Shown here: piece after piece, positions 58,501 through 64,000 of the stretch
Numbering within the stretch: position 1 is the first letter of the stretch
Layout of the letters: each line of letters opens with the position of its first letter
Assembly: GCF_003672135.1 (NCBI RefSeq)
Contig: NC_039511.1
Location: 5,482,464-5,546,463 of the forward strand
Reading direction: 5' to 3'
Origin: Ooceraea biroi
Taxonomy: Eukaryota; Arthropoda; Insecta; Hymenoptera; Formicidae
Length of the DNA stretch: 64,000 bases
The notes under the pieces: generated by a model
Databases searched by the model: none
Seen by the model: the letters and a program-made list of their open reading frames with translations, nothing else
Told to the model about the DNA's origin: nothing
Position numbers and translations under genes: made by a program

Positions 58501-61441
58501 TAAGTTTCAATAATTCGAAATAATTTATAAATTTTCAAATTAATTATAATTATATAATTTTATGTAAAATATATAGAGTTATATGCATATACCTTGTTCG
58601 TATCCGCAACTTCTGTGCCTGCCGGTAACGATATCCTGGAATAGCGTCTTGTCGGCATCGCTGTCGTGGAGTTTCGTCAGCACCGCCACGCAGAGATTCG
58701 CGGTCGCGTCCCAGGCGCAATGAGGATCTTGCAGAGCGACGCAGGATCTGCAGGTAGCCGCAGCAGGCGAATCGCAATGATGTAAGGGAACTGCGCGAAT
58801 CTCGGAATCCGCGAACACCACCAGTTTGCTCGCCTCGCCAGCCAGATGAACCACCAAAAGATCCTTGACTGCTTGGCCTGCGATGGAAAAACAAATTATA
58901 TGTATTACATAATATATCATATTATGCAAAGAGTGCATTTTTAAGATATTTTTTTATAATCATATAGGAGAAATTCTGCATTTCTAACTCGTTTCTCTTT
59001 TTAGATTGTTTATTTGTGAGAATGATATTTTTGATTAATATTTATAATGACTGTACATTATAGCCACTGCAGTAAAATATTTTAAATTTCATAAACTTTA
59101 ATCTGTTATTTGCATACTTCGCGGGTTCCTTACCGAATTTTAATACTTGAACGTCGCTGACGATAACTTGGCCGACGCTAGATCGTGTCTCTGGCGCACG
59201 TGTATTGAGAGCCTTCAAAACACGGCCGTCGTCTGCGTGCAACAAGTCAATCTCGTTAATCTCTCAGTAATAATCTCGGTAATAAACTCATTATTATTAT
59301 AAATAATAAATTTATATTGTATAACAATATTATTCCAATATAATGATACAAAACATAATTATTATATAAGCATCATGACAATTGTACGATTATAAATAGT
59401 TGTACCTGTTCCGATGTAGAGGATATCGTACGCTTTACCATCCAATGCTTTTACTTGGGGATCTACGGCGACTTTGGTAAATCTGTAACTAAGAATTCAA
59501 GAATTACATTAACATAATCATGCTACAAATATATTGAAAAAGTATGTAAAATGTATAATGTTGAAAAGTAAAAACTTCTAGCAATTTTTCTCAACATTTT
59601 CAAAAGGCAAAATTGACTCAGAACTTCAAGGAAATATAGAAACAAAATGATGATGAGAATTATCTTAGAAACTCAAAGACACGTGTTATGTAATCAGTTA
59701 GATGACTCACTTAAAACTGGTCTTGGTTATCACAGGTAATAGAAAGTAGGATTGCACCGCGTCGTCCATGAGAGGATGGGCCTTGACGAAATTGACAGTT
59801 ATGTCCGGAAGTGTTCTAGAATCGTTGACACAGGCGCCGGGCCTGGGCTCAGGCACCTTTTCTGGCAGTACCCGTAGCCAATTGCTGTTTATAGTCTCCT
59901 GTTCCTTGAAAGCACCCTGGAAGACCTCTAGAATGCTGTCCATAGAGAACGCGCAGACAGCTGAGCCTCCGATAGAGTTTACCGGGGTCGTGAACACCCC
60001 GTAAACTAGACGCGCGGATTTTCCCGCGTATCGACCATCCGTTACGTCGCTCGTCGATTCTAGGCAACAAAGGATGCATTTGAATAAGTTCTTTTATCTT
60101 GTTTTCTACTGACAGTTACAGCTGTAACGTACCGTTTGAAATTTCAAGAGGCTTTTCGGACAACGTTTCATCACTGTTACACAGAAACGACAAGGAAAGT
60201 GTTTTAGGCTTTTAAATGGAAGCGCGCAGCCAGTTCCAACGTTAACAACTGTGTCGGAGGAATCGATTGAGGTAAAAACCGAAACTCTATTTACCCGCGC
60301 GCGCAGTGTTCCAATCGATGGCGATTATGGATCGCGGAATGGAATCGCGAAAGGTAATAGTGTGTGCAGTGTATATACACCCGCAGGTATAAGTGGAAAC
60401 TAACGCGACACAGAACCGAAGAGGCTCTTTTTACGAGCCCTTTTAGATGCGCGCGAGAGCACTCGCTTGAAACTACTCGAGCGTAGTCGCGAAAAAGCGC
60501 GCATATGCATACTCACGTATTTCATTGAAGTAGAACGGGTACTCTCCCGGCACCGAGCAGTTCAGTCTCGCTTTCAGGAAACTCGTCCATCTGTCGCTAA
60601 ATGCGTGCGGCCCGCCCTTGTCGTGCTGACAGACCCTGCCAACCCGCGAGTAGACCGCCTGAAATGATGAGAGTCAAGCTTGTGAGCGATCGACTCGGAT
60701 CGACAGATCATGTCTCATGGTGAGAGAAGCTTGATAGAACTGTTCATCATCAGGGATTAATGGACCGCACGAATATAAAAGAAGCCAGAGTCCTCACCTT
60801 TCCGCAGTTCATGTACTCCACGGCCGTCTCGCGATAGAAGAAGAACACGTAATCCTGATGCGCAAACGAGCTCACAAAATTGGGACCTGAAATAATACGG
60901 GATTATACAGTTCGGGTTTAAGCGGCACGCGCGGCGTGCTTCCTTCCCTTTTAATTCGTCGACATTGGATATCCTTGTCAGCATATTACGCCGTACGGGA
61001 AAGTTTTAAATATATTCCCAGAGAGGAGAACGTGAAGCTACCATATCCGGGGATTTGAGCGACCGCGCATATATCTCGAGAAGAACGCAGACGGGATTCG
61101 AATATCACCGTGATGCGTTATACTGAAGATGTAACTGAAGACGCGCAACTGAACACGTAAAACACGTACTCGAATAACTTCAACGGATATCGAATCGCGC
61201 GAGAACCGGAGAAACAGAACATCTCGCGTTATTTTCACGAAAATTTGCTGAAAAAGGAAAAAGGGAATTCATGAAGTCGCGGAGGCATAGCCGAACTTCG
61301 CGGACACCTCGCACTTCCTGATTACTCGGGGCTTACCGTTCAGCTGGTTCAGATCCGAACGTTCGGTGCGAATTTTCTCCCTGTGTATCAGAGGCTCGCC
61401 TCCGGAGAAGTCGGCCACCGTCGCGGCGTACAACTGTCCCT
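55568..61441 (-). CDS. Sema1a: Semaphorin-1a, transmembrane guidance cue, 5' partial
   Basis: Ten exons join in phase to 775 residues: 61337-61441, 60798-60886, 60517-60658, 59711-60059, 59406-59488, 59134-59232, 58593-58877, 57430-57573, 56366-56661 and 55568-56305. They cover most of the sema beta-propeller (GQLYAATVADFSGGEPLIHR, FVSSFAHQDYVFFFYRETAV, VYGVFTTPVNSIGGSAVCAF) and a PSI domain (CRSCVALQDPHCAWD). A stalk, one membrane span (LTGALIGTCFCSLVAGFAFG) and an acidic Ser-rich cytoplasmic tail follow. There is no Ig domain between PSI and membrane, which fits class 1. The 5' exons lie past the right edge. Class 1 semaphorins guide axons through plexin A and can signal in reverse through the tail. 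The last junction is odd: a 60-nt segment (56306-56365) holds two in-frame UGA codons. If it is retained, the protein ends VQKVKKTYI and loses 245 residues. Confidence 0.92.
56306..56365 (-). other. 60-nt facultative intron or readthrough segment in Sema1a
   Basis: Read on the minus strand it starts GTGAAG and ends CCACAG, so it can be removed as a very short GT-AG intron in phase 0. Its length is a multiple of three and it contains two UGA codons in the Sema1a frame. The reading frame is the same on both sides. Confidence 0.6.
57826..58440. other. possible decayed coding remnant in Sema1a intron
   Basis: The plus strand shows short stretches with protein-like composition broken by several stops and shifts (for example WRPEDRARINQLGVINAL). 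The base composition differs from the AT-rich flanks. I do not recognise the family. It could be an old transposon or retro-insertion, or chance. Confidence 0.25.
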
Positions 61442-64000
61442 CTGAAACATGCATAAACGTTTCCCGTCAGTCAGTCGCGCCTTCCACATTTGCAAGCTAA
61501 ACGAGCACCATCAGGCCGATGGTTATACAGCGACTCTCAAGTTAATTCATCTATCTCCTGGCGCGTCTCCTGGAAATTGCTCGTTGAATTTACGTCAGGG
61601 GAGAGTATCCGCAGGGTGGTGGCTTATGTGTGCGAACGCACGCACGAGGATAACGCGCTATGTGGCACGACCGAACTTTTGCTCCCGTTATCAAAGTCCT
61701 CGAAGGGCCAACGGAGGCTGGAGCGCCTCTAAGCGATGCCCTATTTCGAGTTTATGTGAGCAATCATAGCGAGCTTAATTTCGCCAGTCCTCCCGAATTC
61801 ACTGCATCCCCCATTAATATGTTGCCGTAAGTGGTGTTTGCGTCTACACGAATACCTCATTGTGTCTACCTCATTACGATTAAATGATGGATAAATAATG
61901 AGCTTGTTGGAAGCTGCGTCGAAATTTGAACGAATTTGATCGAATTATGCCAATGCAGTGAATGCCCATAGTAATAAGTATGTCATATAAATCATCCAAA
62001 GATGTCTCGATTGAAAGTAGAAAAAAATATAATTAAAAAATGCCGAGCATTTTTGACGTAACGTCTACATTTGTTCGATTCAACTGAGCGTTGCTATATA
62101 GCAACTCTGTAGCGTACCGAACTCTTCAACATTTTGTTCTTTCACGCCGCCCGAATCCCATTTAATGCGTATTCGGTGCCACGGCAATGGGGAATGGGAA
62201 TTGGAAACGAGCTCGTCGATCCGCTCCAGGAGTATTCTGAGCCGTTCAGAAAAAAAGCTCGCCGTGTCGAGGAGATGTCGAGTCCGTGCAGTCGCATGAA
62301 GGGACAATTTTTCTCCCTGTCGCGCGGCTACCGGGCTACCGCGAAAGTCCCCGGCAGGAGCCGTGGATTTGATCAGTTTACGTGGGTATACACAGTGGGC
62401 ATCTCATCGGCGGCGACTACATTTTCAGTTGTACTCCCGTGGAGGAGGATCCTCCAAGGATTCTCCGCGGCCCCTCGCGGAGCTCCCATATTTCACGTTC
62501 AAAAAGCACGATGGGATTTGAGGCCGGCCAACGTATGCGCGCGATAAGTGTATATAGCGGCCGGGCGGTCGTATATAACCGGGGGGCGAGGCAGACGTTA
62601 GACTTAGGGGATGAACGTGCCCCGTTGCAGGCTACAAATCTACCGTGAGCCCTGCACAACGAAGCCGAAGCCCGCGAATATCGTGCACACGCGTAATACC
62701 TGCGGGAAAGAGGCTCTCTCGCGTACGCGCGCGTGCTCTTCTTGCGCGGGTTCTTCGCTCGCGACCGTGCTCGGGGGTGATTTAATGCACCGTTGCGTCG
62801 GCGACGTGTTGTGTTGTGCTGCACGTTTTTCCGCACCGACGAAAAATCTCGGCGAAAAATTTCCCGGCGAGACTTGCCGTCCGCGCACTCGTCAACGCGC
62901 TCGCTGATTAGAAACGATAAGAGTGTCCCCGAGCTACTTCGCGTGTATATCTCTGGCACTCGAGCTTTACGTTTTAATTAAGATCGTTGCTCTTTCAACA
63001 ACAGACGCAGCTCTCTCTCTCTTTGTCTCTGTCTCTCTTTCTCTCGACTGAACTAGGTTTACCTTCGACTTTAATCAGTCCTTTCGCTGACATCACTTTG
63101 CAGCTATTATATTAGCATGCGTTACGTGCGTCATCATATTTGTTTAATTCCCGTGCCATGACGCTGCTGTATGCGCGAGAATTTGGCGTTTCATTTGCAG
63201 TAAATAGCCGGCCTTCTATCGCAGATCGCGCATTACATTTCCCGAAGAACAAGTAACTCGAGAATCCTCTATTCTGAAGCGTTCGCACGCATATTTATCA
63301 CGTTTACCAGACGGGACACGAATCGCACGTGTATCTCAATCGTCTCTGTGCGGAATGTATGAGGGCTCGTGATATTCGCGTTGAGCTTCTCGTTCTCACA
63401 AGCTACTCCACTCGTAGAGCGATCGAATCTCCCGAGTGGCACTTAGCATCGTCAAAGCCACGCGTCGCCTGTCAAATCTGGTGTACGATGCGGTGCCAGT
63501 GTGCGTGCACACAGCGTATGTTTCAAAATGTAATAAAAATCTCCTCGATAAATATTTTCCGCGGACACGGACAATTTTTCAAGCTATCGTAGAGTGGTAT
63601 CGGATTTGACGCAAAAATGTTTTGATAATATTACGTTCACGCTGATCGCGCCGCGAGGATCGCTTCGCCCCGCGGAAAAATCTATTCTTTGAAATGTTAG
63701 CCGGGGTATCAATGCAGGAAAAATATCGGGAAAATGCCCGGCGCTTAATCGTGCAAGTCTCACTGCAAAACGAATGACACCGTTCTATATAATCTATTAA
63801 CGCCCACCCGGCTGTTCTTCTTCGGCCAAGTTTCACGCACTCTCGACGCGACGCGAGTTGCAAGCGAGTTCTGCCTGCGAGTGCAGGCCATTAACGGGCA
63901 GCGTTCCATTTTCGGGACGAACTTTTATGGCGTGCTGGAATAATTCATGCGGTTTTTAATCTCGCTGATTCAATTGGCTCCGCGCAGTCGGAAGTTGAGT
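61442..64000. other. Sema1a intron at the right edge
   Basis: No further semaphorin exon could be placed: none ends in phase 1 with sema-domain residues before the exon at 61441. The stretch is partly CpG-rich (62.1-62.9 kb), with a CT run near 63010-63045. ORFs there are chance. Confidence 0.5.

Noticed and set aside
63059..63120. Possible upstream Sema1a exon (minus, MSAKGLIKVE before GTAAAC)
   Set aside because: The phase would fit the exon at 61441, but the residues do not resemble the sema domain segment expected before GQLYAATV.

Overview
The window is animal nuclear DNA, almost certainly insect and most likely hymenopteran (an ant or close relative; this is inference). The insect call rests on takeout/JHBP genes, a chitinase next to a peritrophin-like gene, a class-1 semaphorin and an insect-type Spred, all with short GT-AG-split exons. 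CpG-rich promoter tracts inside AT-rich DNA fit Hymenoptera. I assembled eleven protein-coding genes by joining exons whose splice phases agree. Nine have a complete coding sequence; the first takeout-like gene and the semaphorin run off the window. No tRNA, rRNA or CRISPR was seen.

Layout: two convergent takeout/JHBP genes (810-2366 +, 3655-6661 -); about 4.7 kb without genes; archease (11334-12585 +); a 9 kb CpG-rich, microsatellite-rich tract holding an inverted-repeat MITE and four E2F-like motifs; an E2F1-3-type transcription factor (21706-25177 +); mitochondrial ribosomal protein mL54 (28586-29977 +) with a hAT-type MITE in its intron; a secreted GH18 chitinase (32089-34008 +) convergent with a small CBM14 peritrophin-like gene (34461-34808 -); the GPI transamidase catalytic subunit PIG-K (35812-37061 -) divergent from an Fdx2-type ferredoxin (37525-38513 +); Spred (42661-45664 -) divergent from an SNX24-like sorting nexin (47311-48317 +), with a second copy of the MITE between them; a 7 kb UTR/intergenic tract; and the 3' part of Semaphorin-1a (55568-61441 -), whose 5' exons lie beyond the right edge.

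These are mostly unrelated housekeeping and signalling genes, not an operon-like unit. The functional pairings are local: the two takeout genes are probably an old duplication, the chitinase and peritrophin both act on chitin, and two head-to-head pairs share promoter regions. The observations most worth following are the high-identity foldback MITE pair, the hAT MITE with a perfect 8-bp target duplication, and the 60-nt stop-containing segment in the Sema1a tail. The PIG-K gene with no C-terminal membrane anchor and the E2F motifs upstream of the E2F gene also deserve a check. I did not find evidence of an undescribed multi-gene system.
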